A stretch of DNA of 64,000 nucleotides, taken from Rhizobium leucaenae USDA 9039. Lineage in GTDB: Bacteria; Pseudomonadota; Alphaproteobacteria; Rhizobiales; Rhizobiaceae. The stretch spans positions 1 to 64,000 of the forward strand of contig NZ_AUFB01000017.1 in the NCBI RefSeq assembly GCF_000426285.1. Reading direction: 5' to 3'. The position numbers were made by a program, and so were the translations under genes. The notes below the pieces were generated by a model. That model saw only the letters and a program-made list of their open reading frames with translations. It made no database searches and had not been told where the DNA came from. Below are positions 40,658 through 50,406 of the stretch, piece after piece. Within the stretch, counting starts at the first letter, position 1; each line of letters opens with the position of its first letter.

Positions 40658-42739
40658 ATGGCTAAACTGAAGATTGACGGTAAAGAGATCGAAGTTCCGG
40701 ATCACTACACGCTTATCCAGGCGTGCGAGGAAGCCGGCGCCGAAGTCCCGCGCTTCTGCTTCCATGAACGACTGTCGGTGGCGGGCAATTGCCGCATGTG
40801 CCTCGTTGAGGTGAAGGGCGGTCCGCCGAAGCCGCAGGCTTCTTGCGCCATGGGCGTGCGCGATATTCGCGGCGGCCCGAACGGCGAGCTTCCGGAAGTC
40901 TTCACCAACACGCCGATGGTCAAGAAGGCCCGCGAAGGCGTGATGGAATTCCTGCTGATCAACCACCCGCTGGATTGCCCGATCTGCGACCAGGGCGGCG
41001 AATGCGACCTGCAGGACCAGGCGATGGCCTTCGGCATCGACTCGTCGCGCTATCAGGAAGACAAGCGCGCCGTCGAAGACAAATATATCGGCCCGCTCGT
41101 AAAGACCGTGATGAACCGCTGCATCCACTGCACGCGCTGCGTCCGCTTCACGACGGAAGTCGCCGGTATTTCCGAACTCGGCCTCATCGGCCGCGGTGAA
41201 GATGCCGAAATCACCACCTATCTCGAGCAGGCGATGACCTCCGAGTTGCAGGGCAATGTCGTTGATCTCTGCCCGGTCGGTGCGCTGACCTCGAAGCCCT
41301 TCGCCTTCACGGCCCGTCCATGGGAACTGAACAAGACCGAATCGATCGACGTCATGGACGCGCTCGGCTCGGCCATCCGCGTTGACACCCGCGGCCGCGA
41401 AGTCATGCGCGTTCTGCCGCGCGTCAACGAGCAGATCAACGAAGAGTGGATCTCCGACAAGACCCGCTTCATCTGGGACGGCCTGAAGACGCAGCGCCTG
41501 GACAAGCCTTATGTGCGCAAGGATGGCCGCCTGCAGGCTGCCACTTGGAGCGATGCCTTCGCCGCCATCAAGTCCGCGGTCGCCGCCACCAGCGGCGACA
41601 AGATCGGTGCGATCGCCGGCGATCTTGCGTCCGTCGAGGAAATGTATGCGCTCTCCGAGCTGCTGAAGTCGCTGGGATCGGAAAATCTCGATTGTCGCCA
41701 GGACGGGACGGCGCTTGATCCGTCGCTTGGCCGCGCCAGCTACATCTTCAATCCGACCATCGAGGGTATCGAAGCTGCCGATGCGTTGCTGATCATCGGC
41801 GCCACGCCGCGTTTCGAAGCGGCTGTGTTGAACTCGCGCATCCGCAAGCGCTGGCGTAGGGGCAAGTTCCCGATCGGCGTCATCGGCGAACATGCCGACC
41901 TGCGTTACTCCTACGACTATCTCGGCGCTGGTCCGGATACGCTGGCCGATGTCGTCAGCGGTTCGCACGCCTTCGCCGACGTTCTGAAGAACGCGCAAAA
42001 GCCGATGATCATCATCGGCCAGGGCGCGCTCATTCGCGAAGACGGTGCCGAAGTGCTGGCGAACGCCGCCAAGCTCGCCGCCGCTTTTGGCGTCGTGAAG
42101 GACGGCTGGAACGGCTTTGCCGTGCTGCATACGGCAGCTTCCCGCGTCGGCGGCCTGGATCTCGGCTTCGTGCCGGGCGCAAAGGGTGTCAACGCGGCAG
42201 CGATGCTGTCCTCGATGGACGTCCTCTTCCTGCTGGGCGCTGACGAACTCGATTTCACCCGCAAGGGTGCGAAGTTCACCGTCTACATCGGCTCGCACGG
42301 CGACAACGGCGCGCACAATGCCGACGTCATTCTGCCGGCTGCCACCTACACCGAAAAGTCGGGCACCTGGGTCAATACCGAGGGCCGTGTCCAGATGGGC
42401 AACCGCGCCGGCTTCGCACCGGGCGATGCCCGCGAGGACTGGGCTGTCATCCGCGCCCTTTCCGATGTACTCGGCAAGAAGCTTCCCTTTGATTCGCTGA
42501 GGGAATTGCGCTCCAAGCTCTATGCTGCGTTCCCGCATTTCGCAGGCATCGACGAGATCGCCGAAGCCGATAGCGCCCAAATTGTCGCACTTGCGAAAAA
42601 AGCCGGCGCGATGGGCAAATCCGGGTTTGCTTCGCCGATCAAAGACTTCTATTTGACGAACCCGATAGCGCGTGCCTCGGCCGTCATGGCCGAGTGCTCG
42701 GCATTGGCCCGCAACAATTTCCAGGCTGCGGCAGAGTAA
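40658..42739 (+). CDS. nuoG: NADH-quinone oxidoreductase subunit G
   Basis: 75-kDa iron-sulfur subunit of 693 residues. N-terminal ferredoxin-like domain with Cys34, Cys45, Cys48, Cys63 for [2Fe-2S] N1b; then a His-Cys3 [4Fe-4S] site (DCPICDQGGECDLQD) and the CIHCTRCVRF cluster; then a molybdopterin-oxidoreductase-like domain that has lost its cofactor. VILPAATYTEKSGTWVNTEGR is characteristic. ATG 40658 follows GAGTGGACG. The C-terminal ~100 residues vary between species. Confidence 0.98.
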   Translation: MAKLKIDGKEIEVPDHYTLIQACEEAGAEVPRFCFHERLSVAGNCRMCLVEVKGGPPKPQASCAMGVRDIRGGPNGELPEVFTNTPMVKKAREGVMEFLLINHPLDCPICDQGGECDLQDQAMAFGIDSSRYQEDKRAVEDKYIGPLVKTVMNRCIHCTRCVRFTTEVAGISELGLIGRGEDAEITTYLEQAMTSELQGNVVDLCPVGALTSKPFAFTARPWELNKTESIDVMDALGSAIRVDTRGREVMRVLPRVNEQINEEWISDKTRFIWDGLKTQRLDKPYVRKDGRLQAATWSDAFAAIKSAVAATSGDKIGAIAGDLASVEEMYALSELLKSLGSENLDCRQDGTALDPSLGRASYIFNPTIEGIEAADALLIIGATPRFEAAVLNSRIRKRWRRGKFPIGVIGEHADLRYSYDYLGAGPDTLADVVSGSHAFADVLKNAQKPMIIIGQGALIREDGAEVLANAAKLAAAFGVVKDGWNGFAVLHTAASRVGGLDLGFVPGAKGVNAAAMLSSMDVLFLLGADELDFTRKGAKFTVYIGSHGDNGAHNADVILPAATYTEKSGTWVNTEGRVQMGNRAGFAPGDAREDWAVIRALSDVLGKKLPFDSLRELRSKLYAAFPHFAGIDEIAEADSAQIVALAKKAGAMGKSGFASPIKDFYLTNPIARASAVMAECSALARNNFQAAAE

Positions 42740-42751
42740 GGGCAGAGGACT

Positions 42752-43795
42752 ATGGATTCATTCGTTTCGACCTATCTTTGGCCGGCGCTGATTATCATCG
42801 GTCAGTCCCTGCTGCTCCTGGTCTGCCTGCTGATCTTCATCGCCTACATCCTTCTTGCCGACCGCAAGATCTGGGCGGCGGTTCAGTTGCGCCGTGGCCC
42901 GAACGTCGTCGGTCCCTTCGGTCTGTTCCAGTCCTTCGCCGACCTTCTGAAGTTCATGGTCAAGGAGCCGATCATTCCGGCCGGCGCCAACAAGACCGTC
43001 TTCCTTTTAGCGCCGCTCGTCTCAGTGGTCCTGGCGCTCTCCACCTGGGCCGTCGTGCCATTGGCGCATGGCTGGGTGATCGCCGATATCAATGTCGGCA
43101 TCCTCTACATTCTGGCGATTTCGTCGCTCGAAGTGTACGGTATCATCATGGGCGGCTGGGCTTCCAACTCGAAGTATCCGTTCCTCGGCGCGCTGCGTTC
43201 CGCCGCGCAGATGGTGTCCTATGAAGTCTCGATCGGTTTCGTCATCGTTACCGTGCTGCTCTGCGTCGGCTCCCTGAACCTGACCGATATCGTCATGTCG
43301 CAGCAGACCGGCCTCGGCACCAAGTTCGGACTGCCTAACTCGTTCCTCGACTGGCACTGGCTGTCGCTGTTTCCGATGTTCATCGTGTTCTTCATTTCGG
43401 CGCTCGCTGAAACGAACCGTCCGCCATTCGACCTTCCGGAAGCGGAATCGGAGCTGGTCGCCGGCTTTATGGTCGAATATGGCTCCTCGCCTTACATGAT
43501 GTTCATGCTCGGCGAATATGCTGCCGTCGTTCTGATGTGCTCGCTGACCACGATCCTTTTCCTCGGTGGCTGGTTGCCGCCGGTCGATATCTGGATCCTC
43601 AACTGGGTCCCGGGCATCATCTGGTTCCTGCTGAAGTCGTGCCTCGTCTTCTTCATGTTCGCGATGGTCAAGGCATTCGTGCCGCGCTACCGCTACGACC
43701 AGCTCATGCGCCTTGGCTGGAAGGTATTCCTGCCGCTGTCGCTTGCCATGGTCATTATCGTTGCATTCGTGCTGAAGCTGACGGGATGGGCATGA
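42752..43795 (+). CDS. nuoH: NADH-quinone oxidoreductase subunit H
   Basis: Membrane subunit linking the arms and forming the mouth of the quinone channel. 347 residues, eight helices. ADRKIWAAVQLRRGPNVVGPFGL (shown in parts: DRKIWAA, RRGPNVVG), the SAAQMVSYEVSIG helix and ALAETNRPPFDLPEAESELVAGF (ETNRPPFDLPEAE) are invariant ND1/NuoH motifs. Follows nuoG by 12 bases with AGAGGACT as ribosome site. Confidence 0.97.
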   Translation: MDSFVSTYLWPALIIIGQSLLLLVCLLIFIAYILLADRKIWAAVQLRRGPNVVGPFGLFQSFADLLKFMVKEPIIPAGANKTVFLLAPLVSVVLALSTWAVVPLAHGWVIADINVGILYILAISSLEVYGIIMGGWASNSKYPFLGALRSAAQMVSYEVSIGFVIVTVLLCVGSLNLTDIVMSQQTGLGTKFGLPNSFLDWHWLSLFPMFIVFFISALAETNRPPFDLPEAESELVAGFMVEYGSSPYMMFMLGEYAAVVLMCSLTTILFLGGWLPPVDIWILNWVPGIIWFLLKSCLVFFMFAMVKAFVPRYRYDQLMRLGWKVFLPLSLAMVIIVAFVLKLTGWA

Positions 43796-43835
43796 TGATG
43801 TCGATCCTCGCTTCAAGCAGATTTGGAGGTTGAAG

Positions 43836-44327
43836 ATGGCCGGAATTTCGAACGCCGTCAGCTCACTGTTCCTCAAGGAATTCGTCGGCGCATTCTTTTT
43901 GTCGATGCGGTATTTCTTCAAGCAGAAGGCGACGATCAATTATCCCTTCGAAAAGGGACCGGTCAGCCCGCGCTTCCGTGGAGAACATGCGCTGCGCCGT
44001 TATCCGAATGGTGAAGAGCGTTGCATCGCCTGCAAGCTTTGCGAAGCCATCTGTCCTGCTCAGGCGATCACCATCGAAGCCGGGCCGCGCCGCAATGACG
44101 GTACCCGCCGCACGGTGCGCTATGACATCGATATGGTGAAGTGCATCTATTGCGGCTTCTGCCAGGAGGCTTGCCCGGTCGACGCTATCGTCGAAGGGCC
44201 GAACTTCGAATTCGCCACCGAAACCCGCGAAGAGCTTTATTTCGATAAGGCGCGGCTTCTGGAAAATGGCGACCGCTGGGAACGTGAAATCGCGCGCAAC
44301 ATCGCAATGGATTCGCCGTACCGCTGA
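43836..44327 (+). CDS. nuoI: NADH-quinone oxidoreductase subunit I
   Basis: Ferredoxin-like subunit with two [4Fe-4S] clusters (N6a, N6b): CIACKLCEAICP and CIYCGFCQEACP, each closing with the distant CP. 163 residues. It passes electrons from NuoG towards NuoB. GGAGG precedes ATG 43836; the frame's TTG two codons earlier is ignored. A 150-base spacer with a strong hairpin separates it from nuoJ. Confidence 0.97.
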   Translation: MAGISNAVSSLFLKEFVGAFFLSMRYFFKQKATINYPFEKGPVSPRFRGEHALRRYPNGEERCIACKLCEAICPAQAITIEAGPRRNDGTRRTVRYDIDMVKCIYCGFCQEACPVDAIVEGPNFEFATETREELYFDKARLLENGDRWEREIARNIAMDSPYR

Positions 44328-44427
44328 GCGGAATTTTGAATATGCCGTGACGGGCGGCTGAGATTGTCGCCGTCGCGGTGGAATAGAGACCGGGGCTTTG
44401 GCGGACGCATGTCCGGCCAAGTCCCAT

Positions 44428-44453
44428 CGGGCAGGGGCACTCCCGGCTGCCCG
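44428..44453 (+). promoter_or_regulatory. Hairpin in the nuoI-nuoJ spacer
   Basis: CGGGCAG (44428-44434) pairs with CTGCCCG (44447-44453); inside, GGG and CCC can extend the stem around a CACT loop. It lies 24 bases before the nuoJ start. No T-run follows, so it may be a processing or stability element. Effect unknown. Confidence 0.4.
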
Positions 44454-44477
44454 GGGGAAGACGAAAAAGGCACCAAC

Positions 44478-45092
44478 ATGGGTCTGCAGGCTCTTTTTTT
44501 CTACATCTTCGCCTTTGTCGCGGTGGCGTCGGCGTTCATGGTTATCTCGGCGCGGAATCCGGTCCATTCGGTCCTGTTCCTCATCCTGGTCTTCTTTAAT
44601 GCCGCCGGCCTCTTCCTCCTGATGGGGGCGGAATTCCTGGCGATGATCCTGCTGGTCGTCTATGTCGGCGCCGTCGCGGTTCTCTTCCTCTTCGTCGTCA
44701 TGATGCTCGATATCGACTTCTCCGAGCTCAGGGCAGGCATTCTGGAATATGCACCGATCGGCGCGCTGATTGGCATCATCCTCGCCGCCGAATTGATCGT
44801 CGTCATCGGCGGCAGCGTGATTTCGCCTGTTATCGCCAAGTCGGTCGCCATGCCGATTCCGGCGGTAACGACCCGTACGAACACCGCCGCACTCGGCGAC
44901 GTGCTCTATACCAACTACGTTTATTTCTTCGAGATCGCCGGTCTTGTGCTCCTGGTCGCGATGATCGGCGCGATCGTGCTGACGCTGAGGCATCGTACGC
45001 ACGTCAGGCGCCAGAGCATTCCGCAACAGGTCGCCCGCACGCCCGCGACCGCCGTCGAGGTGGTCAAGGTCAAGCCGGGGCAGGGCGTCTAA
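44478..45092 (+). CDS. nuoJ: NADH-quinone oxidoreductase subunit J
   Basis: ND6-type membrane subunit, 204 residues with five helices. ISARNPVHSVLFLILVFFNAAGLFLLMGAEFLAMILLVVYVGAVAVLFLFVVMMLD is the family core (key parts: NPVHSVL, GAEFLA, YVGAVAVLFLFVVMML). AAAAAGG ahead of ATG 44478 decides the start; the upstream in-frame 38 codons overlap the hairpin. The C-terminal ~40 residues are cytoplasmic and basic. Confidence 0.96.
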   Translation: MGLQALFFYIFAFVAVASAFMVISARNPVHSVLFLILVFFNAAGLFLLMGAEFLAMILLVVYVGAVAVLFLFVVMMLDIDFSELRAGILEYAPIGALIGIILAAELIVVIGGSVISPVIAKSVAMPIPAVTTRTNTAALGDVLYTNYVYFFEIAGLVLLVAMIGAIVLTLRHRTHVRRQSIPQQVARTPATAVEVVKVKPGQGV

Positions 45093-45123
45093 GGCGCGGC
45101 ACGAGGGTCAAAGGAACAAGAAT

Positions 45124-45432
45124 ATGGTCATCGGACTTTCCCACTACCTGACGGTCAGCGCCATCCTTTTCGTGCTCGGCGTTTTCGGTATCTTCCTGAA
45201 CCGCAAGAACGTCATCATCATCCTGATGTCGATCGAGCTCATTCTGCTTGCGGTCAACATCAACATGGTCGCCTTCTCCTCGTTCCTCAACGATATCGTC
45301 GGCCAGGTCTTCGCTTTGTTCATTCTGACCGTTGCTGCTGCCGAAGCGGCCATCGGTCTTGCAATTCTCGTCGTCTTCTACCGTAACCGCGGTTCCATCG
45401 CGGTCGAAGACGTCAACGTGATGAAGGGCTGA
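45124..45432 (+). CDS. nuoK: NADH-quinone oxidoreductase subunit K
   Basis: ND4L-type subunit with three membrane helices, 102 residues. Conserved membrane glutamates lie in MSIELILLAVN and AAAEAAIGLAILV, which belong to the proton path. AAAGGAAC precedes the ATG. Follows nuoJ by 31 bases. Confidence 0.97.
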   Translation: MVIGLSHYLTVSAILFVLGVFGIFLNRKNVIIILMSIELILLAVNINMVAFSSFLNDIVGQVFALFILTVAAAEAAIGLAILVVFYRNRGSIAVEDVNVMKG

Positions 45433-45439
45433 TACGGCT

Positions 45440-47434
45440 ATGTTTTTATATAAGGCTATCGTCTTTCTTCCCCTGATTGGCGCGATCATTGCCGGCCTCT
45501 TCGGCCGTGGGATCGGTGCCAAGGCTTCGGAATACGTCACCACCGGCTTGATGATCATCGCCGCGGTTTTGTCCTGGATCGTCTTCTTCACCGTCGCGCT
45601 TGGTCACACCGATGGGCCGATCAAGGTCGAAGTGCTGCGCTGGATCCAGTCCGGCGGCATCGATGTCTCCTGGATGCTGCGCATCGATACGCTGACCTCG
45701 GTGATGCTGATCGTCGTGAACACGGTTTCGACCCTCGTTCACGTCTATTCGATCGGATATATGCATCACGATCCGCATCGTCCGCGTTTCTTCGCCTACC
45801 TTTCGCTCTTCACCTTCGCCATGCTGATGCTGGTGACATCAGACAACCTCGCCCAGATGTTCTTCGGCTGGGAAGGTGTCGGTCTGGCCTCCTATTTGCT
45901 CATCGGTTTCTGGTTCAAGAAGCCTTCGGCGTCCGCGGCTGCGATCAAAGCTTTCATCGTCAACCGTGTCGGCGACTTCGGTTTCGTGCTCGGCATTGCC
46001 GGTGTCTTCGTTCTCTTCGGCTCGATCAACTTCGACGTCATCTTCGGCAATGCCCAGAGCTTTGCCGCAGGGCAGGGCGGTCAGCCGGGCGATATCGTGC
46101 TCAATCTCTTCGGCATGCATCTTGACCGCGCGCACGCGCTGACCGGCGTCTGCCTGCTGCTCTTCATGGGCGCCATGGGTAAGTCGGCGCAGTTCCTGCT
46201 TCACACCTGGCTGCCGGACGCGATGGAAGGCCCGACCCCGGTGTCGGCGCTCATCCATGCCGCGACCATGGTCACCGCCGGCGTCTTCCTTGTTGCCCGC
46301 ATGTCGCCGATCTTCGAACTTTCGCCCGATGCCCTGACCTTCGTCACCATCATCGGTGCGATCACCGCCTTCTTTGCGGCAACGGTCGGTCTGGTGCAGA
46401 ACGATATCAAGCGTGTCATCGCCTATTCGACCTGTTCGCAGCTCGGCTACATGTTCGTCGCTCTCGGCGTCGGTGCTTACGGCGCGGCCATCTTCCACCT
46501 GTTCACGCACGCCTTCTTCAAGGCGCTGCTTTTCCTTGGTGCCGGTTCAGTAATCCACGCCGTCGACGGCGAGCAGGACATGCGCCACATGGGCGGTCTG
46601 CGTAAGCATATTCCGAACACTTTCTGGATGATGATCACCGGTACGGTGGCGATTACCGGCGTCGGCATTCCCTTCACGCATTTCGGCTTTGCCGGATTCA
46701 TTTCGAAGGATGCGATCATCGAAGCTGCCTTTGCCGCGCAAGGTCCGGCCGCAGGCTTTGCCTTTACGCTGCTCGTTATCGCGGCCCTGTTCACGAGCTT
46801 CTACTCGTGGCGTCTGATTTTCATGACCTTCTACGGCAAGCCACGCGCTTCGCATGAGGTCATGCACCATGTGCATGAATCGCCGAACGTCATGCTGATC
46901 CCGCTCTATCTGCTGGGTCTCGGGGCTGTCGTCGCCGGTATGGTCTTCAGAAACGATTTCGTTGGCGAAGCCTATGGCGAGTTCTGGAAGACTGCGCTGT
47001 TCACACTGCCGACCAACCATATCTTCGAAGAAATGGAACATGTGCCGGCTTGGGTGAGCGTCAGCCCGTTCATCGCTATGTTGCTTGGCTTCGTGCTGGC
47101 CTGGTACATGTACATCAGGTCGCCGCAGACGCCGCGCATCCTCGCGCAGCAGCATCGCGTGCTCTACGAATTCCTGCTGAACAAATGGTACTTCGACGAG
47201 CTTTATGACTTTCTCTTCGTCCGTACCGCCAAGGCGCTTGGTCGCTTCCTTTGGCAGAAGGGCGATATCGGGGTCATCGATACGCTCGGCCCGAACGGTG
47301 TCGCTGCCCGTGTCGTCGATGTCACCAACCGCGTGGTTCGCCTGCAGACCGGTTACCTCTATCACTATGCCTTCGCAATGCTGCTCGGTATTGCAGCCCT
47401 CGTTACTTGGATGATGCTCGGGAGTTCCCTCTGA
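45440..47434 (+). CDS. nuoL: NADH-quinone oxidoreductase subunit L
   Basis: Largest antiporter-like proton-pumping subunit at the far end of the membrane arm; 664 residues, about 16 helices with the long lateral helix at the C-terminus. Key segments: FFGWEGVGLASYLLIGFW with the pump glutamate, HTWLPDAMEGPTPVSALIHAATMVTAG with the lysine-histidine path just before (MGKSAQFLLHTWL), and DIKRVIAYSTCSQLGYM. Starts seven bases after nuoK; its stop overlaps the nuoM ATG (TGATG). Confidence 0.98.
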   Translation: MFLYKAIVFLPLIGAIIAGLFGRGIGAKASEYVTTGLMIIAAVLSWIVFFTVALGHTDGPIKVEVLRWIQSGGIDVSWMLRIDTLTSVMLIVVNTVSTLVHVYSIGYMHHDPHRPRFFAYLSLFTFAMLMLVTSDNLAQMFFGWEGVGLASYLLIGFWFKKPSASAAAIKAFIVNRVGDFGFVLGIAGVFVLFGSINFDVIFGNAQSFAAGQGGQPGDIVLNLFGMHLDRAHALTGVCLLLFMGAMGKSAQFLLHTWLPDAMEGPTPVSALIHAATMVTAGVFLVARMSPIFELSPDALTFVTIIGAITAFFAATVGLVQNDIKRVIAYSTCSQLGYMFVALGVGAYGAAIFHLFTHAFFKALLFLGAGSVIHAVDGEQDMRHMGGLRKHIPNTFWMMITGTVAITGVGIPFTHFGFAGFISKDAIIEAAFAAQGPAAGFAFTLLVIAALFTSFYSWRLIFMTFYGKPRASHEVMHHVHESPNVMLIPLYLLGLGAVVAGMVFRNDFVGEAYGEFWKTALFTLPTNHIFEEMEHVPAWVSVSPFIAMLLGFVLAWYMYIRSPQTPRILAQQHRVLYEFLLNKWYFDELYDFLFVRTAKALGRFLWQKGDIGVIDTLGPNGVAARVVDVTNRVVRLQTGYLYHYAFAMLLGIAALVTWMMLGSSL

Positions 47435-48945
47435 TGACCGATTGGCCTATTCTTTCAACGGTCACCTTCCTGCCGCTGGTGGGCGTCCTTATCCTGCTGT
47501 TCATGCGGGATGACGGACCAAACGGCCGCCGCAACATCCTGAACGTATCGCTGCTGACCACGGTCTTCACGTTTGTCGTGTCGCTGTTCGTATGGATTGG
47601 CTTCGACAACGCCAATCCGGGCTTCCAGATGATCGAGAGGCATGACTGGCTGAGCTCCGGCATCAGCTATCACATGGGCGTCGACGGCATCTCCATGCTG
47701 TTCGTCATCCTGACGACCTTCCTGATGCCCTTCTGCGTGCTGGCAAGCTGGCTCTCGGTCGAGAAGCGCCTGAAGGACTACATGATTGCCTTCCTCGTCC
47801 TAGAGACGATGATGGTCGGCGTCTTCACGTCGCTGGATATCGTACTGTTTTACGTCTTCTTCGAAGCCGGTCTGATCCCGATGTTCCTGATCATCGGCGT
47901 CTGGGGCGGCAAGGATCGCGTCTACGCCAGCTACAAGTTCTTCCTTTATACGCTGCTTGGCTCGGTACTGATGCTGCTCGCTATCATGGCGATGTACTGG
48001 CAGGCCGGCACGACGGATATCCCGACGCTGCTCGCCTACAAGTTCCCGGCGCAGATGCAGACATGGCTATGGCTGGCTTTCTTCGCCTCCTTTGCGGTGA
48101 AGATGCCGATGTGGCCGGTGCATACCTGGTTGCCCGACGCGCACGTTCAGGCGCCGACGGCAGGTTCCGTCATCCTCGCCGGCATTCTTCTGAAGCTCGG
48201 CGGCTATGGTCTTATCCGCTTCTCGATCGGCATGTTCCCGAACGCGTCCGAATATTTCGCGCCGCTCGTCTATGCCCTGTCGGTGATCGCCATCATCTAC
48301 ACCTCGCTGGTGGCGATGATGCAGGAAGACATGAAGAAACTGATCGCCTACTCTTCGGTCGCCCATATGGGCTATGTCACCATGGGCATCTTCGCTGCCA
48401 ACCAGCAGGGTGTTCAGGGTGCGATCTTCCAGATGCTGTCGCATGGCATTGTCTCCGGCGCGCTCTTCCTTTGCGTCGGCGTGATCTACGACCGCACCCA
48501 TACCCGCGAGATCGCGGCATATGGCGGTCTGGTCAACAACATGCCGAAATATGCCGTCGCGATGATGGTCTTCACCATGGCCAATGTCGGTCTGCCCGGC
48601 ACCTCCGGCTTCATCGGTGAATTCCTGACCCTGATCGGCGTCTTCCGCGCCAATACCTGGGTTGCGCTGTTTGCTGCCACCGGCGTCATTCTTTCAGCCG
48701 CTTACGCGCTTTGGCTCTACCGCCGCGTCATTTTCGGCGCGCTGGAAAAGGAAAACCTCAAGAAGCTGCTGGATCTGTCGCCTCGCGAACAGCTCATCCT
48801 TTATCCGCTGATCGCGCTGACCATCTTCTTCGGCGTCTATCCGGCTCCGATCTTCGATGCGACGGCCGCTTCGGTTGATCTGCTCGTGAACAACTACACC
48901 GCAGCCCTGCACGCCGCGCAGAATGTTGCGCTGTCGATGAATTGA
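47434..48945 (+). CDS. nuoM: NADH-quinone oxidoreductase subunit M
   Basis: ND4-type antiporter-like subunit, 503 residues and about 14 helices. YVFFEAGLIPMFLIIG has the conserved glutamate, then VKMPMWPVHTWLPDAHVQAPTAGSVILAGILLKLGGYG (in parts: MWPVHTWLPDAH, APTAGSV) and MKKLIAYSSVAHMGYV. The ATG uses the last A of the nuoL stop. The frame is open further upstream as a shadow of nuoL. Confidence 0.98.
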   Translation: MTDWPILSTVTFLPLVGVLILLFMRDDGPNGRRNILNVSLLTTVFTFVVSLFVWIGFDNANPGFQMIERHDWLSSGISYHMGVDGISMLFVILTTFLMPFCVLASWLSVEKRLKDYMIAFLVLETMMVGVFTSLDIVLFYVFFEAGLIPMFLIIGVWGGKDRVYASYKFFLYTLLGSVLMLLAIMAMYWQAGTTDIPTLLAYKFPAQMQTWLWLAFFASFAVKMPMWPVHTWLPDAHVQAPTAGSVILAGILLKLGGYGLIRFSIGMFPNASEYFAPLVYALSVIAIIYTSLVAMMQEDMKKLIAYSSVAHMGYVTMGIFAANQQGVQGAIFQMLSHGIVSGALFLCVGVIYDRTHTREIAAYGGLVNNMPKYAVAMMVFTMANVGLPGTSGFIGEFLTLIGVFRANTWVALFAATGVILSAAYALWLYRRVIFGALEKENLKKLLDLSPREQLILYPLIALTIFFGVYPAPIFDATAASVDLLVNNYTAALHAAQNVALSMN

Positions 48946-48963
48946 TGACGGGACTTATTCGAC

Positions 48964-50406
48964 ATGACTGCTGACACAATTCTTGCAAGCCTGCATCTTT
49001 CCATCCCGGAGCTCATCCTCGCGGTCGGTGCGCTTGTGCTGCTCATGATCGGCGTCTTTGCGGGCGAACGGTCGGGACCAACGGTCACCGGTCTCGCCAT
49101 TGCGGTTCTCGCGGTGGCCGGTCTCTGGATCATCTTCGTGCCCGGCGAAGGCTTGGCTTATGGCGGCGCCTATCTCGCCGACGGCTTCTCGCGCTTCATG
49201 AAGATCGTCGCCCTGGTGGGCTCGATCGTCGCCATGTTCATGAGCATGGGACATGCGCGCGAGCAGCAGCTCGATCGTTTCGAATTCCCCGTGCTGCTGC
49301 TGCTGGCAACCCTCGGCATCCTGCTGATGATCTCGGCGCATGACCTGATCTCGCTCTACCTGTCGCTGGAACTGCAGTCCCTGGCGCTCTACGTCGTTGC
49401 TGCCATCAACCGTGACAGCGTCAAGTCGACGGAAGCCGGTCTGAAGTATTTCGTGCTCGGCGCACTGTCCTCAGGCATGCTGCTCTATGGCATGTCGCTG
49501 GTCTACGGCTTCACCGGTCACACGACCTTCGATGCCATCGCTACCGCGCTCAGCGCTGAGACCCGTTCGCTCGGTCTCGTCTTCGGCTTGGTCTTTGTTC
49601 TCGCGGGCCTGGCCTTCAAGATCTCCGCCGTGCCGTTCCACATGTGGACGCCGGACGTCTATGAAGGTGCGCCGACCCCGGTCACCGCCTTCTTTGCCGC
49701 TGCCCCGAAAGTCGCGGCCATGGCGATCCTGACCCGTATCGTCGTCACCGCTTTTCATCCGGTGCTTGCCGACTGGCAGCAGATCATCGTCTTCATCTCG
49801 ATCGCTTCGATGCTGCTCGGCTCCTTCGCCGCAATCGGTCAGCGCAACTTCAAGCGACTGATGGCCTATTCCTCCATCGGTCACATGGGCTATGCGCTGG
49901 TTGGTCTTGCCGCCGGCAACAAGACCGGCGTCTCCGGTGTCATGCTGTACATGGTCATCTACATGGTCATGACGCTCGGCTCCTTCGCCATCATCATGGC
50001 GATGCGTCGCAAGGACGGCCGTCAGGTTGAGAACGTCGACGATCTCGCCGGCCTTTCCACGACCAATCCGTTCATGGCGGTCGTATTGACGGCGCTGATG
50101 TTCTCGCTTGCCGGTATCCCGCCGCTCGCCGGCTTCTTCGGAAAGTACTTCGTCTTCGTCGCGGCCATCCAGGCCCATCTCTATGCGCTCGCCATCATCG
50201 GCGTTCTCGCATCGGTCGTCGGCGCCTACTATTATCTGCGCGTCATCAAGGTGATGTGGTTCGATGAAGCCAAGGACGAGTTTACCCGTACGGCCGGTTC
50301 GCTGCGTCTGGTCTTTGGCCTGTCGGGTCTCTTCGTCGTCGCCTACGTCTTCTTCGGTGGTGCTATCGGCGGTGCGGCCGACCTCGCCGCCGCGACGCTG
50401 TTTTGA
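48964..50406 (+). CDS. nuoN: NADH-quinone oxidoreductase subunit N
   Basis: ND2-type antiporter-like subunit, 480 residues. LYLSLELQSLALYVVAA with the pump glutamate, KYFVLGALSSGMLLYG, VPFHMWTPDVYEGAPTPVTAFFA (in parts: FHMWTPDVYEGAP), and NFKRLMAYSSIGHMGYAL are diagnostic. Last complex I gene; its stop overlaps the birA ATG (TGATG). Confidence 0.98.
   Translation: MTADTILASLHLSIPELILAVGALVLLMIGVFAGERSGPTVTGLAIAVLAVAGLWIIFVPGEGLAYGGAYLADGFSRFMKIVALVGSIVAMFMSMGHAREQQLDRFEFPVLLLLATLGILLMISAHDLISLYLSLELQSLALYVVAAINRDSVKSTEAGLKYFVLGALSSGMLLYGMSLVYGFTGHTTFDAIATALSAETRSLGLVFGLVFVLAGLAFKISAVPFHMWTPDVYEGAPTPVTAFFAAAPKVAAMAILTRIVVTAFHPVLADWQQIIVFISIASMLLGSFAAIGQRNFKRLMAYSSIGHMGYALVGLAAGNKTGVSGVMLYMVIYMVMTLGSFAIIMAMRRKDGRQVENVDDLAGLSTTNPFMAVVLTALMFSLAGIPPLAGFFGKYFVFVAAIQAHLYALAIIGVLASVVGAYYYLRVIKVMWFDEAKDEFTRTAGSLRLVFGLSGLFVVAYVFFGGAIGGAADLAAATLF

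Noticed and set aside
40565..42580. 671-residue minus-strand frame
   Set aside because: It lies opposite nuoG over its whole length; nuoG has unmistakable cluster motifs. High-GC codon bias creates such antisense frames.
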